A DNA stretch of 64,000 bases from Phoronis australis (Eukaryota; Phoronida; Phoronidae), in assembly GCA_002633005.1 (NCBI GenBank), contig NMRA01000149.1:78066-142065 (forward strand), written 5' to 3'. Shown here piece by piece: positions 10,980 through 22,599 of this stretch (position 1 is the stretch's first letter; every line of letters begins with the position of its first letter). The notes under the pieces were generated by a model. That model saw only the letters and a list, made by a program, of their open reading frames with translations. It had not been told where the DNA came from and ran no database searches. A program made the translations under genes and the position numbers.

Positions 10980-12222
10980 CACAGAACGAGTTTATTTCAG
11001 GCAACATTTCGATATAGCGTTCAAAGTCTTGTCGTGGAAGTTATGCTTCATTTTCTTAGTACGTGAATGTGGTTTTATTTTATTTCTTAAAGTCTACGAC
11101 GCTTTGCAACGAAACAGCTAAATACATGTATGTCCCCACCTTGATTGGAAACTTTCATATAATTCTGGCGCAGCGTCTCCTACTAAACAGCGACTTTGCA
11201 AGCAAGGCACCCGGCGCGTACTAGATAAGAATGGCCCGATGCTTTTTTCTGTTCTGGACTTGTGCACCAGTTGAAGTAAATTACAGCTCATGGAATAACC
11301 CGCAAATGAAATCTATTTACTGTTTCAGTTTCCCTTGAAGGAGCGGAGACAATTGTACAGCGGCCTCAGTGCCTCCCTGTTTTTCGTTGTCAGAGACAAC
11401 GTTTAGTATTTTGATATAGAAGTTGCACCTCGCTCTACTTTGCTCGCAAAAAACGCAAATTAAGACTTTGAGTCATGGAATGGGAATCAGAGATTTCTTT
11501 ACCGTGATTGGGTTCTAACCCTAAAGTTGGGATTGGCAAACCCTAAAATTGCCAAATTCGGCAAGGTCACATGTAGGCATTGTCTGTGACTTGAATAGCT
11601 AACGCAAATTGATTCATATTGCAGTAAAGATTATTGAGACCGATTACACGAGAGCAAATGCCCTATGTTTTGTTTTATTAAGTAGGTGTATCTGCCTGCA
11701 TCCCACTGGAATAGCTCAAACAGCTTTGCACCGAACGGTAGTTCACACAAAATATGTCATTTTGACATGTGCTGGCCCAATGACTCATTTTTATCTCTGA
11801 CAACCTGCGAGGTGTTTTACATAGTTATGTATGTATGGTACGTTAATTGACTGATTCACGGAGGAATTATCGAAAAATGTAAGCTAACCAATGCAATTTT
11901 ATGATACCTTTTAATCAGCAATGGATTCCAAGTGATTTTTGACAATATGAATTAACCATATCTAAGGTAACTTGGTGAAAGCGAAAATTTTCAACTACTG
12001 CAGTTGTACACCAGTTGAAATCCTAGTTGTAAACTAATTTGCATCTGACAATTTTCAACTGGGCAGGAGTCATTCTACAGTTGTATCACCCAAGCTAACT
12101 TCAATGCTTGGATGAAATTCGGTATCATTTTAGAGTGGGTGCTTCCCATAATTATTGACATCAACAAGTATGTGTTCTAAGTTATACTAACCTTGTCCCA
12201 GAGAAACCTTGGGTTCCTTTGG
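10980..12222. other. Non-coding stretch, nothing recognised
   Basis: No supported gene, RNA or repeat boundary was seen between the alternating tract and the MITE at 12223. Confidence 0.3.
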
Positions 12223-12465
12223 CAGTGGCAGATCTACGATTTCAGTAAGGGGGGGGGGGTTTAGGATTCGAAAGAATCCGAGGCGCGTAGCGCCGAGGAG
12301 AAGGAAGGTCGCGAGAGGGTTTCCCTCCTCCCGTGTAATATTTTTTGAGATTTTTAGTAGCTAATTTCGTTTTTCTGGCGATTTTATTTCCAGTTTTTAT
12401 TTTTGATCCTGTCCCGAGGGGGGGTTTAAACCCCCTGAACCCCCCCCCCTGTAGATCCGCCTCTG
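12223..12465. mobile_element. 243-bp MITE with CAG-terminated inverted repeats
   Basis: The left end is CAGTGGCAGATCTAC and the right end, reverse complemented, is CAGAGGCGGATCTAC. A G run follows on each inward side. The element is flanked by TTTGG directly at 12218-12222 and 12466-12470, consistent with a 5-bp target-site duplication. It has no coding capacity, and an internal hairpin lies around GATTCGAAAGAATC. The CAG start and 5-bp duplication suggest a hAT-like (hAT5) or related transposase as mover; this is inference. Confidence 0.75.
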
Positions 12466-12470
12466 TTTGG

Positions 12471-13373
12471 TTGAACTCCTTCCAAGCAAGAAAACAGGCA
12501 TTGCATTAGGAACTATTGTTACTTTCTTATATGAGCTTGGCCATGATGTTTTGATGATACTCATATTTTGCATGTTATGTCATTATTCTCATGATTTCCA
12601 TACTTGTACTCCAAAATCAATAACAGGAGAAACCAATAACCTGCAATACAGCAACTCACAAATATTTTGCCCAACATCTGATGGCTCTGGACAACTGACC
12701 TGCAGAATGATCACCTTTGCTGGACAGTTGACCTCCGTATTTTGCCACCTTTTTCACAAAATATTTGTGACCTATAGTGTGTAGACCTAGGCTGGGTTGT
12801 ATAAAATGTCCTTTGGACAACTTTGACTGTTGCATGACGTCAAAGGCATTGTTTAACAACAGTATCATAATGCATGATAATACAATTACTGCTATCCCAG
12901 TATACAACTTTTCTGTAACTGGGTTCAGTGCATGTTAAATAAAAAAAATCATAGAATGGAAATTTTACTTAACGTTTAAAGGCGAGAAATATAGACTTTG
13001 AATATTTAAGGAAGCTGTATATGAATACGTAAAAATAAGTCGACATGGAGGTTCAGTTCAAGAATACTTCCCAATTTACCCATTGCATCACCCCTCTTGA
13101 ATTCAGTCTGGGTTGAACTTCATGTTCAATTGCTGCAATCAACAGCTTACGTAGACACATTTAGAAGCAGGCAGAGCCCAGGTTCAAGTTCCCAGTAGCC
13201 ACAAAAATCTTCTAAGTTAGTCTTGACATTGAAAACCTTGAGATCATAACAAGAGACCAGAAAACGAAGTGACAAACAGCTTAACAAACCTTTGCTTTCA
13301 ATTGATTTTGTCCACAAGACGAGATGCTCCCAAAACACAGATATTCAATTTTTTTGACAAAATAATATACTAT
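12471..13373. other. Intergenic spacer downstream of YJU2
   Basis: No supported gene was seen. It ends at the poly(A) signal of the minus-strand YJU2 gene. Confidence 0.3.
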
Positions 13374-13379
13374 TTTATT
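13374..13379 (-). terminator. YJU2 polyadenylation signal AATAAA
   Basis: The canonical hexamer on the minus strand lies 69 nt after the YJU2 stop codon and implies a short 3' UTR ending near 13355. Confidence 0.65.
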
Positions 13380-13448
13380 GGAGTATAATATTCAGCAAGA
13401 CATCAACTCTTCAAAAGCAGCACATTCCAAAAAACTGTCACGTTCAGA

Positions 13449-13811
13449 TCAGTCAGATTCACTGTTCTCACTATCAGAATAATTTCCCAGCAAGCTAAGC
13501 CCACTAGGTGGAGCTGATTCTTTGTCCTGTGAATTACTCACAGGTGAACATTGTTGAATGATATTTTTATCTGACTTGGTTGCGCTGCTGTTTTCATTGT
13601 AAACACTTGTGTCTTTACTGACACGTGTATCACTGACGGGTCCATTTCCATCCGTTTTAACTGATTCAGCCACAAACGCAGCTTTTACTGAAGTGCACAG
13701 GTCACCAGATTGTGCAGGCTTCCTCTTCACCAAGCCCATCAACTTGCTTCTTTGTGATTGTGATTTTATGTTTTTCCCAATGGTTGCATCGTTCTTCAAA
13801 TCAGAATGATT
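13449..13811 (-). CDS. YJU2: YJU2 exon 7 (terminal coding exon)
   Basis: The acceptor TTTCCTTTCAG lies at 13812. The exon begins in phase 0 with NHSDLKND and ends at the TGA at 13449-13451. It encodes the Ser/Asp-rich disordered tail, including the conserved [13 protein letters not shown] close to the end. Confidence 0.92.
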   Translation of the reverse strand, partial: NHSDLKNDATIGKNIKSQSQRSKLMGLVKRKPAQSGDLCTSVKAAFVAESVKTDGNGPVSDTRVSKDTSVYNENSSATKSDKNIIQQCSPVSNSQDKESAPPSGLSLLGNYSDSENSESD

Positions 13812-16800
13812 CTGAAAGGAAATCATGTGAAATATGAACACAGAAACGCGGCAATAACCAATCTATCTGTTTACAAAGAGCACACCAAATGAAAGCTAAC
13901 AGACCACTTTCGTGCCAGTAACAAGCCCTGGTAACTAGGTGTCGTGACTAACATGATTACTACTAGTAAGACACAAAGTACATGACCAACAGAGGGCCCA
14001 CTGTATGATAATGGACTAGCGGATGCAATTTTATCTTTCAAAACTGACACTTCTAACAAATTAGAAGTTTCTACAAGGTGGTTTCTACAACAGCCTCTTC
14101 CATTTCTTTTGAAGATAATTTAATTTGGATTTTGAAAATATAGCAACAGCAAAGCAAAACCATCCAACATTTAACAAAGTGTAAAAAGCTTGTATCACTG
14201 TAAAAAACATCAAAAATGCAATGCAGACTCGTTCTTCTATATTTTTCCAAAACATTTACCTGTGCCAAAATATCTGTGGGCTTGTTCAATTTGTTCATTT
14301 TCTTCTTTGGTTGTTCAGACTCGTCTTCATCATCGTCTTCAAGGCGTTTGACACGGGATCCCTCGCCAAACACTGACCTGCAACTCAAATATAACTCTTG
14401 TAGCTCAACAACTACTAAACAACAACTTGGAAATTTACTAGTCATTGAAAGCATTCCTTTCAAGTTTAACACATCACAATGAATTAATGTGATTGGTCTG
14501 GACTGGAAAGGTAAAATAAAGATGAAATGAAGTATAAAATGCACCTTTATTCTCCAGCAGTATATAAAAAATATAAAACCACTATCTTTTGCACCTGTAT
14601 GCAGCTCTTCATAAAGTGAGTAAAAAGACTTTGTAGAATACAGAAAGGAACACACAAACAAGATAGAAGGGAGACGGAAATGAAAAAGAAAAGAAGAGGA
14701 AATGGAAATCAGATATAATGTTTCACATGCCCCATGTCCATGTTGACACCATGATTGAATTTGGTGTCAAATTCTAAAATGCGAGCAGATGTTAAGAGGC
14801 CCTCTAGTCTCGCCTAAATAACATGTCAGGCAGCATTTAACATAGCGGATGAGATAAATCACCCCAGACAACTTCCACATAAAACCGTTGTTTGTTAACT
14901 GTGTATTAAATTTCATTAGAAAGTGTGATCACTGTGTCCTCCGTAATTTGTTTATGAGACAACAGGGGATGCAACAAGGAAATATCCCATAGTGTTGATT
15001 GTGATTTTCAACATGTCTCGACCAAATGTCCCAACTGATGACATCATCAAACTTACTGAGTTTGTGCTGACACACAATCACTTTTCTTTTGGGGACAAAT
15101 TGTTTCTTTGAATTATGGGTACCGCCATGGGCACAATACAAGGACGGCGCATAAGTGCCCTGATTTACTGATGGCTCAGTTTGAGGGCAACTCTTTCAGC
15201 CACTGCTATCTCTCAGTTTGAGGGCAACTCTTTCAGCCATTGCTATCTCTCAGTTTGAGGGCAACTCTTTCAACCATTGCTATCTCTCAGTTTGAGGGCA
15301 ACTCTTTCAACCATTGCTATCTATCAGTTTGAGGGCAACTCTTTCAACCATTGCTATCTCACCCCTCATCTTTATTTTAGATACAGTGACGATACATTAT
15401 TGATTTGACAACAAGGGAAATCTGACCAACTCAATATCATTTGTGAAGACAGCAACCATTCTCATCTATCTATCAATGGCTAGCATACCATTGGTGACAG
15501 CTACATTCTGTATCGGCCACTGATATGGTTTTCATTGATAGCTTCTTGATAGTACTATCAATGGAGAGCATATCAGCAAGTTCTGCATGGCCGGTTATGA
15601 TGACTAGAGCCGAAGCCAAAACTAGACCCAGTGTACCTTCCAGATTCGAGAGGTCCAAAGACAATAACACAGTTCCCTTGTTATCACATACCATCTCCCC
15701 TTTTCAAGTACATATCATTGCCAAAACATGCATACCTTTTTCACCTGTGACACCCTTCCTTTCATTTAGACTGCCCCAATGTCGCCAAGACAATCACTAA
15801 CAGATGTGTTGACTATCACATTTCCTTATGGCACACCCTTTTCTCTTACTGTACAACACATTATTAAGAGCAGTGCCGTCACACGATTAACAATGCTTTT
15901 ACAAGCATGTCATCTGGCATAAGTTACATCAGATATGTTAAATGTCTACACTCATGACATATTGTTGAGACTGGTGGGCCTTCCGTATCCACATGAACAT
16001 GAACAGACATAGACAGTCTTCCACAAATTACATCTACCACTTTCCAAGCATTTTAATCTACTCCAGCTATCTCACTATCTTCAGTTGGTGCAAGGTCAAC
16101 AAGATTGCCCTCATTTTAGAATATGACACCAACACCAACAAGGATATGGGGCACGAGTCATTTCCCCTCCCCTTATTTTTCATTTGCATCTCCCTTTGTT
16201 ACTATCGTCTTTTTACTCACCTGATGAAGAGCTGCAAACAGGCTTGAAAGTTAGTGGTTTTTTATTTTGTATGTTGTTGGAGAATAAACGTGCATTTTAT
16301 TCCTTATTTCATCTTAAGAATTCATAACACTGTCATAGAGAGATAATGTTGACACAACGAATCAATACTTATCACAGTGTGAACTATTGTCATTGTCATC
16401 ACCATCCTTATGACACATCTACCACAATATCGTATGTCATGATCACTATCACCATCGTCATCAATGTCATCACCGCTGCCGGCACTGCCATCATCACTGT
16501 CATCATCATCATCACCACCGTCGTCGTAGTCATCAACACCATCACCATCACCGTCATCATCAACACCACCACCAACATCACCACCATCCTGACCACAGTT
16601 CTTACTTAATGAACTTCTCATCCTCCTCATCCTGCAGTTCTCTCAGCTGCTCCTCGTACCGACGATACTTCTCCACCATCGACTCATAGTCCACGCTGGC
16701 CTGCCGTTTGTTCAAGTCCTTCAACTCTTCCAGTGTTTCCAACATGGCCATTTCATTCTGCGATGCCTTGGTACGGTTCTCCAGCACCTAAATACGAGAC

Positions 16801-19800
16801 AGAAATAATTCAGTTTTAACGTTTAAGTTGAAAATTTGTTGATTGACACATTCTTCTTCCTGAATACTTTGGACTAAAATGTGCCAATGAATTTATTTTG
16901 ATATTCGTTTTTTATCTAAGTCAAAAATCCACTCAGACGATATTCATTTGATTTTTTTAACATTGTTCACCACAAATGATAAAAATAACAAAACTCAAGT
17001 TTATAGCATATTTTAATTTCAACCAGCACTAGAAACCTCATGAAAAGCTGAAAGGCTGACAAGATATCTTTCAAAAAAAAAACGTAATGGGCTGATTAAG
17101 AACAGTTATTTTGTGTGATAATCTGAGGTTTGATAGCAATTCTTTAGTCTGATCTCAGAAAGACTTTTTTTAATTAAAAAGAATAACTCAATGAACAGAC
17201 TAACAGATGCAATAACATGCAAACATGACATTCTGATGCGCTTGCCACGACCATCTCTTACTTTCATTGGATTGTTGGCCTCTTCCTCTTCCTTTTCCTT
17301 AGCTTCTTTCTTCGCCAGTTCTTCTGCTGTTCTTGCTGCTTCAAAATTACGAGTTGCCCCAGCCTCCAACGTATAGTCTGTGTTCTCTGGGTCTGTCTGA
17401 AAGTACATTCCAAACATAATTGCCAGGCTATCGTCAGTTTATTAGAGCCAATGTGAATTAGCGGTTAGTGTGGTGGACTCGAAACCAAAAGGTTGTGGGT
17501 TCAGCACCAGGCTGTTACAGTTCTATGTTGCAGTGTCTTAGAACAAGACACACACAGTACATTGCTCTAGTAAAATCAGCCGTATAAAATGAGTATCAGC
17601 CATGGATGGAAAGTAACCTGCCATCCAGATGGACTTGAAAGATTCTCATCCACTCATGCTTTAGAAACCAGAGTTAGCAACTCACTCAATGAGCCATCAG
17701 GCTCATGAAGGATTTACCTTTTCACTATATGGTCATTTCAAAACTGCCCAAGAAGAAATCTTTATATGAAAGTATCTGATCACTGCTGATTAAATATAAT
17801 AAAATGGTTCCTCTAAAATCTTTTGATATACAATTACCACTAATATTTTGCAATCACTTTTGAGTAACAAGACTACAGACTCGGTTCACCTGCCGAATTG
17901 AAAAGTCCCTCGAATCCTCTTTAAAAGTTGAACACCATTTCACATCTGTTCACACTATGACAGCAATATAGATCACATGTGCTTTGTTGACAGCAGTACT
18001 GATAAGAATAATTTAAAACAAGTTGCTATAAAATCATATAACAGGGATGCCAACCACTCAGGGCATAATCTGTAACCTTCAAGTTAAAATATACAGCTTT
18101 GCGCCGATGTGGGTAAAAAACTGGACAGATAAAATCTGACACAAAATTAGAGTCATTAAAAAATACAGTCTTCCTTGAGTAAACTAAATTATTTAACGGT
18201 GTTGGAAAAAATGGCGTTCTATCGTTATTCTGCTGCTAAAGTTGTGGAGTGATTTTTAGCGACGACTTTCGGTGCCATGAAATATTGCGTCACCTGTTGG
18301 CTGTGTGCAATATCGAGGTCTATCGAAGTGGTACCCAGCTGTATTTTGACGATAGTCTTCATACAGCTAGCTGGCTGACTAGTAATAACCCAGCTCATCA
18401 CATCGATGTTTTTCAGCTGTTGTCAACATGATTAATTTCTTCCCAAATTACCATAGCCCCACAAATCCCAATATCTCGTAATTCCTGATCCATAGTGGCA
18501 TCAGGGTTCTCAGTGTTGAAGACAGCATGATTAGACACTGTAAATTCCATAACTGTTTTTTAAATGTAATCTAATTTATCTGGATGATCCTCTGTAAAAT
18601 TTCATTCTGGACATCTTAACACAATTTCCAAAGCATACGATATCACACAATAGCAAAACCAAGTAAGGACTTTTTTCATTGGCCATTCCTTCGCAAAAAA
18701 CTATAATTGACCAATCACACAATGGAAATTTCATATGTAAATTGCATTCTACACTGGTACTCAGGATACGTCTTATTGGTCGGATCTTGGCTTCTCGACA
18801 ATTCCGGTACTTCCTGCCTCAATCTTTGCTTATGTGTTGCCTCGAAACACTGACGATTTTAAAGATAATTTTAACTTTCACCTAATTTTTTTAAGAGAAA
18901 TATATGCTCAAAATCCGTAACATTTAAAAATACGTACGTAGTGAATTTTTAGGCCCTATGAGAACGTAGAATACGAATAAATCCATAACAGTTGGCAGTC
19001 CTCCATATAACCACGAAACGGGTATTACATGCACATAACTTTATCTAATGAGTTAGCAACACTTCACTTTGTAATACTACACAACTCCAGAAACTGGTTT
19101 ATAACATTAACAGATTTTTGTAACATATGCATTTAGTGTAACACTTGATAATTCTCATGAAGACGTACCTTGAATGATATCACAGCGATATAATTGTCAT
19201 GAAGACGTACCTTGAATGATATCACAGCGATATAATTCGCATGAAGACGTGCCTTGAATGATATCACAGCGATATAATTATGAAGACGTACCTTGAATGA
19301 TATCACAGCTATGCATCGTGGGCAACGGATGTAGAATCGGAAAATGTAGAGTCCCAGATAGAACTCATCCTCCACGTTTTCCTTCCGAGAGTTGAACTTT
19401 TTCCCTTTGTATATGTATTCGCCGCAGGTGTTGCATCTGCAAAATTTTTCAAACACTTCCTTAAATGAAAGTTGCCAACTTGTATTGTCTATAACCAATG
19501 ACAGTGCAATACTTTAAGTGAAAAGAGTGGCATATGAATGGTAATGTCTTTATCTAGAAGACATTTTCCCTTGAGTTGAATGGGAAAAGAAACTGACTTA
19601 AAATTTCATGTTGTATCAACTGAATAAGGTAACTGTGAGTGTGAAGACAGTATACAACCAATTACACATTGACATAGGGAAGTCATACCTCATGTTGAAT
19701 GGAGCCATGATACGAATAGTATACATAGCATTCTTCTCGCGTCTCATTCGTGGGATTTTGTTGGGATCAAAATCCGCTGGATAGTATTTCTGAAAGCAAC

Positions 19801-21966
19801 ATATTACACGATTATGAAATATGGCTACGAGACTTTTTAAATCATAAAATGTAACAAAAAGTAACATTCACACTGAAAAAGCTGCTACCAACTTGTAAAT
19901 CAGAGAAATATTAGCCATGTCACTCAACAGAAGAAAACTGGAAAGCTATCAGAGATAGTATGTGCTTGTAGATCTGAAGTTTCGTGGTTCAAATCCCAGA
20001 GTTAGTGATTTTTGAAATTATAATCCTAAATACCAAATTCATGATTAGTAATGTTTGATGTAGTTTTTCCAAATTTTCCACAACCTGTTTTGACTCGTCG
20101 CAGTAATTAGTTTGAAATTTGTTGCACCTAGTTTGGTTCACCAGCATCAAGTTTAGAAATGGGTATTTAGTCATTCGTTAAGCTAATTAGGGACTGTTCA
20201 CAATTACCACAATTTTCACGAGCATACAAACCATATGCTTTTGGGGGATGGGCTGGCTGCTAGTGTATATGCATTGGGTTTCAAAGAAATGGTAAAGTCA
20301 AATAACAAATGATAATGTCAAATAACAAATGGTAATGTCAAATAACAACTAGTAATGTCAAAGAACAAAAGCCAATATTGAATAATAGGTGAAATGAACT
20401 TCCTTCAAGTATGTTGTTGTGTCATGTTTTTTCTTCGTAAGTCCCATTTTTCATCCTATCCCATACTGCATATCTCGCTAAAAACTTGAGGCCCATTGTG
20501 TTTTGGTGTAATCAAACCAAAGGTGTGGCTGCGACAGCCATTTTTGATTTTCTCCGCCCATGGACTCGGAAAGAAAATAAAGTCTGTGACGAGTATGGTA
20601 CTAAGAAATCTAGTTGTGAAAGTACTTTGGGCCCTGACTTTTCTGGCCCCAAATTGTCACCTGATTTCACATCACCTAGTACATCTAGTAGTGGTGCTAT
20701 ATTGAAATCTTTGGTTTCCAAATTGATGCACTTTCAGCATCCATACTTACGACCTAAATCACTCTGCTAAAGCATCAATACTCACTACTTGTTTCATCCT
20801 TCTCGAAATCAGACTTTTAGAGGCAAATTCAGTACTGAAGACAATTTTCTATAAAAAATCAGCTATGTTGCTTGTGACAGCTTTTTAACATCAGAGATGA
20901 TGACCAATTTTAGCAAGGTCTCCAATAATTTAATCAAATTATTTGCTTTGTTGCAGACTCTGTTGTCAACACTATTAGTGCACCTGTCACTTCAGTCATC
21001 TCGAGGCTCCTCGCCTAAACTCTCTTTTACAACTCCTCACATGTTTCACGTGTGGCAGAATGGTACATTATCAAACACCTTGCGGTAACAAAATTCCCAG
21101 GTCACCAAAACGGAAGAGGTTCCCCAAAAAAGAAAATCTCTAAGAGGGATTGCAAAATTCCAGGCTCCTACAATCAATGCGTAGCTGACATGAGCCGGAA
21201 GTGCAATAAACAAGATATTTGACAGCATTGTCAATGGAAAATTATTAGTGTCTCGCATGCTCATTATGATTAGTGCCCCATCACATGACCAATAAGCTGA
21301 GCAGGGTCATCTGCCAAATCAAAATACATATACATGACTACAGTACGCGAATTAAGATGAATTTGGTGAAGAATTCCAACTCAAATTTGTTGGTTGCCGT
21401 AACAAAGTATTTCAACTGATGTCACATGAGTTAGGCGAGGACTAGTGCGAGACTGAGCGAAACGCGTGACCTGGCGCAACACTTGCAAATGGGAGGATAT
21501 CAGGTGGAATTTGTAAGATTTGTGTCCCTCGGAATTTTTGTTCGTCAATAGGTGTGATTTCACATAACTTCCTCAAAATGGCACCTGGTGAGGGAAGCTC
21601 GAGCGAACAGCAACAGATTTCCATGGAATGCTCAAGTTATGACTTATGACTGTAGTGTTGTTCTGTAACCAGAATCATGGTACGGGTTGATTATAACCCC
21701 ATGGCCATGTGCATATCTGCATGTTTCATTCGATTTTATTCGCTGTAATTTGAGATGAGTAACTTTTTATGGGTCTGTACTATCGCCCCAGTATGCCTGC
21801 GTCATTCAGGACGATGAAATTGCCTAGGACTGGAGTAGAGAGTAGAGACCTGCTAAAAATGAATAAAGTAACCAGATGACATTTGAGCGGCTAAGAGAAA
21901 TTACAAAGAAAACGAACAATTTTGACTATTCTTTTTACTTACGTTTAAAACTTTTCTTTCAGACAT
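13449..21966 (-). CDS. YJU2: YJU2 splicing factor (CCDC94), complete, 7 exons
   Basis: The CDS on the minus strand joins 21966-21943, 19789-19689, 19436-19292, 17396-17262, 16787-16606, 14377-14260 and 13811-13449. All junctions have GT-AG boundaries and compatible phases, giving 355 residues (human about 323). The protein starts [17 protein letters not shown] and carries the conserved [18 protein letters not shown] segment. CxxC pairs at residues 43/46 and 80/83 form the metal-binding core. The signature [18 protein letters not shown] and an acidic/lysine coiled coil ([27 protein letters not shown]) follow. The C-terminus is low-complexity and acidic and ends [15 protein letters not shown], like the human tail. 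YJU2 is a nuclear Prp19-associated factor that supports first-step catalysis of pre-mRNA splicing by positioning the branch helix. Oddity: exon 3 ends in four tandem in-frame donors. INIP lies divergently upstream. Confidence 0.96.
14260..14377 (-). CDS. YJU2: YJU2 exon 6
   Basis: 118 nt between acceptor GAGTTGCAG and donor GTAAAT. It encodes [19 protein letters not shown] followed by a basic [11 protein letters not shown] segment, probably a nuclear localisation signal. Confidence 0.92.
15176..15360 (+). repeat. 37-bp minisatellite, five units
   Basis: Five head-to-tail units begin TCAGTTTGAGGGCAACTCTT. They differ at only a few positions, including a G-to-A change in CAGCCA that separates the first two units from the last three. 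It lies inside a YJU2 intron (14378-16605). Confidence 0.93.
16385..16592 (+). repeat. Imperfect (ATC)n trinucleotide repeat
   Basis: Interrupted ATC/ACC/GTC triplets run for about 200 bp and end 14 bp before the YJU2 exon 5 donor. They generate spurious Asp-, Val- and Thr-rich open frames on both strands. Their closeness to the donor makes length variation here potentially relevant to splicing. Confidence 0.88.
16606..16787 (-). CDS. YJU2: YJU2 exon 5
   Basis: 182 nt between acceptor CGTATTTAG and donor GTAAGA. It encodes [19 protein letters not shown] and the coiled coil ending DEEDEKFI. The last codon is split and completed in exon 6. Confidence 0.94.
17262..17396 (-). CDS. YJU2: YJU2 exon 4
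   Basis: 135 nt, phase 0 at both ends, between acceptor TGTACTTTCAG and donor GTAAGA. It encodes [18 protein letters not shown], the most conserved signature of the family, and a Glu/Lys-rich helix ending NNPMK. Confidence 0.95.
17440..17710 (+). mobile_element. tRNA-derived SINE in a YJU2 intron
   Basis: The head has pol III promoter-like boxes: an A box around TTAGCGGTTAGTGTGGTGG and a B box GTGGGTTCAGCACC, with the anticodon-arm-like GACTCGAAACCAAAAGG between. A body follows with GTGTCTTAGAACAAGACAC and TAAAATGAGTATCAGCC, a layout seen in many marine invertebrate SINEs. It is not a functional tRNA, because no closing acceptor stem is present. It lies in the intron between exons 3 and 4, in the sense orientation of the opposite strand. 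Confidence 0.65.
18085..18240 (+). repeat. Dispersed repeat B (shared with 37.25-37.41 kb)
   Basis: ATATACAGCTTTGCGCCGAT is followed by GTGGGTAAAAAA and then TCTTCCTTGAGTAAACTAAA with TTATTCTGC. The reverse complement of 37255-37410 carries the same blocks in the same order. A shorter, more diverged copy of the TCTTCCTTGAGT block is at 24590-24655. No coding capacity. Confidence 0.75.
19167..19291 (-). repeat. Tandem copies of the YJU2 exon 3 end with splice donors
   Basis: Downstream of the exon 3 donor (exon end 19292), the sequence ATCGCTGTGATATCATTCAAG followed by the donor region is repeated three more times. The alternative exon ends are at 19253, 19211 and 19169, spaced 39, 42 and 42 bp. 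Donor hexamers are GTACGT, GCACGT (a GC donor), GTACGT and GTACGT in transcript order. The frame stays open through all copies (IAVISFK repeated with linkers VRLHNY, ARLHANY and VRLHDNY). It then closes a few codons after the last copy. Confidence 0.95.
19292..19436 (-). CDS. YJU2: YJU2 exon 3
   Basis: 145 nt from acceptor AATTTTGCAG to the first of four tandem donors. It encodes [18 protein letters not shown] and ends [16 protein letters not shown], with the two CxxC pairs of the metal-binding core. I take the first donor as primary because it gives the family's usual length, joining FK to TDPEN as in human. Confidence 0.95.
19689..19789 (-). CDS. YJU2: YJU2 exon 2
   Basis: 101 nt between acceptor GCTTTCAG and donor GTATGA. 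It encodes [20 protein letters not shown] and ends MAPFNM plus two bases of an Arg codon completed in exon 3. Confidence 0.95.
20289..20370 (+). repeat. 20-bp tandem repeat, four units
   Basis: Four units of roughly ATGGTAATGTCAAATAACAA lie within YJU2 intron 1. Confidence 0.85.
21943..21966 (-). CDS. YJU2: YJU2 exon 1 coding part (start codon)
   Basis: The ATG at 21966-21964 begins MSERKVLN and is followed by donor GTAAGT at 21942. The octapeptide matches the invariant start of YJU2 proteins. Confidence 0.94.
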
Positions 21967-22253
21967 GGTGAGGATTCGGTTGTTCGCTGCAACCTAGATT
22001 TCTTAACACCAGTTGTAGGCCTACTCGCAAAGAAGTTCAACGTCTTTCACACGACTTCGATGTCCCTATCGTTGCTGTTAAACAAAGGCCACTGTAAAAA
22101 TATACGCTGTACTCTTGCACATGCTTAAAAACTTAAAAAGATACCTATGAATTATAAATCAATAGTTATGTATTAAACATAGTTAAAATTTCGATCTAAA
22201 ATTTGAACCTTCGGTGTTGCATGATTTTTATTATACAGTTAAACTCAACTTCT

Positions 22254-22290
22254 TATACTTCCGGACCAGGCACTACTTCCGGACCATTGA
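22254..22290. promoter_or_regulatory. Twin ETS-type sites upstream of YJU2
   Basis: ACTTCCGGACCA occurs twice, about 19 bp apart. On the YJU2 strand each reads CCGGAAGT, a perfect ETS (GABP-type) core. They lie about 290-320 bp upstream of the YJU2 start codon. Paired ETS sites are typical of TATA-less housekeeping promoters, including divergent ones. INIP starts on the other strand to the right, so a shared promoter is possible but not shown. Confidence 0.5.
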
Positions 22291-22599
22291 CCATTGAGGG
22301 AATTAGCTCTCGACCATTCATTTGGGCAAGCCCAGCAAGTCAAAGGATATGTTTTTTCAATACTCTCAAAATAGAATTTGCGTTGTCGTGTAGTTTAATC
22401 AGTTACAAGGAAGGTGAGCTTACATACTTACCTGATGAGTTACTGCTTAAATCATTATTAATCCCTTGCCAACTGCCAATGGCAATGGCAATGCTGAGCT
22501 CTGCCTCTGGCTCCGGCTACCAGTTTCAAGAGGGTCCGCTTACTCCACTTTTATCCAGCTTTGACTGTCTTGAACCCGTGGCAGTGCTCGAAACTTAAC

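Noticed and set aside
11508-11560. Telomere-like CTAACCCTAA
   Set aside because: Only isolated partial units, with no tandem array.
16322-16630. Asp/Gly-rich and Thr/Ile-rich open frames
   Set aside because: Products of the ATC trinucleotide repeat.
19950-20010. tRNA-like B box (GTGGTTCAAATCCC) at about 19988
   Set aside because: No credible A box or stem lies upstream. At most a SINE fragment.
22203-22598. 131-codon plus-strand frame upstream of YJU2
   Set aside because: Covers the twin ETS region, has no recognisable domain and no splice context. More likely promoter DNA with a chance frame.
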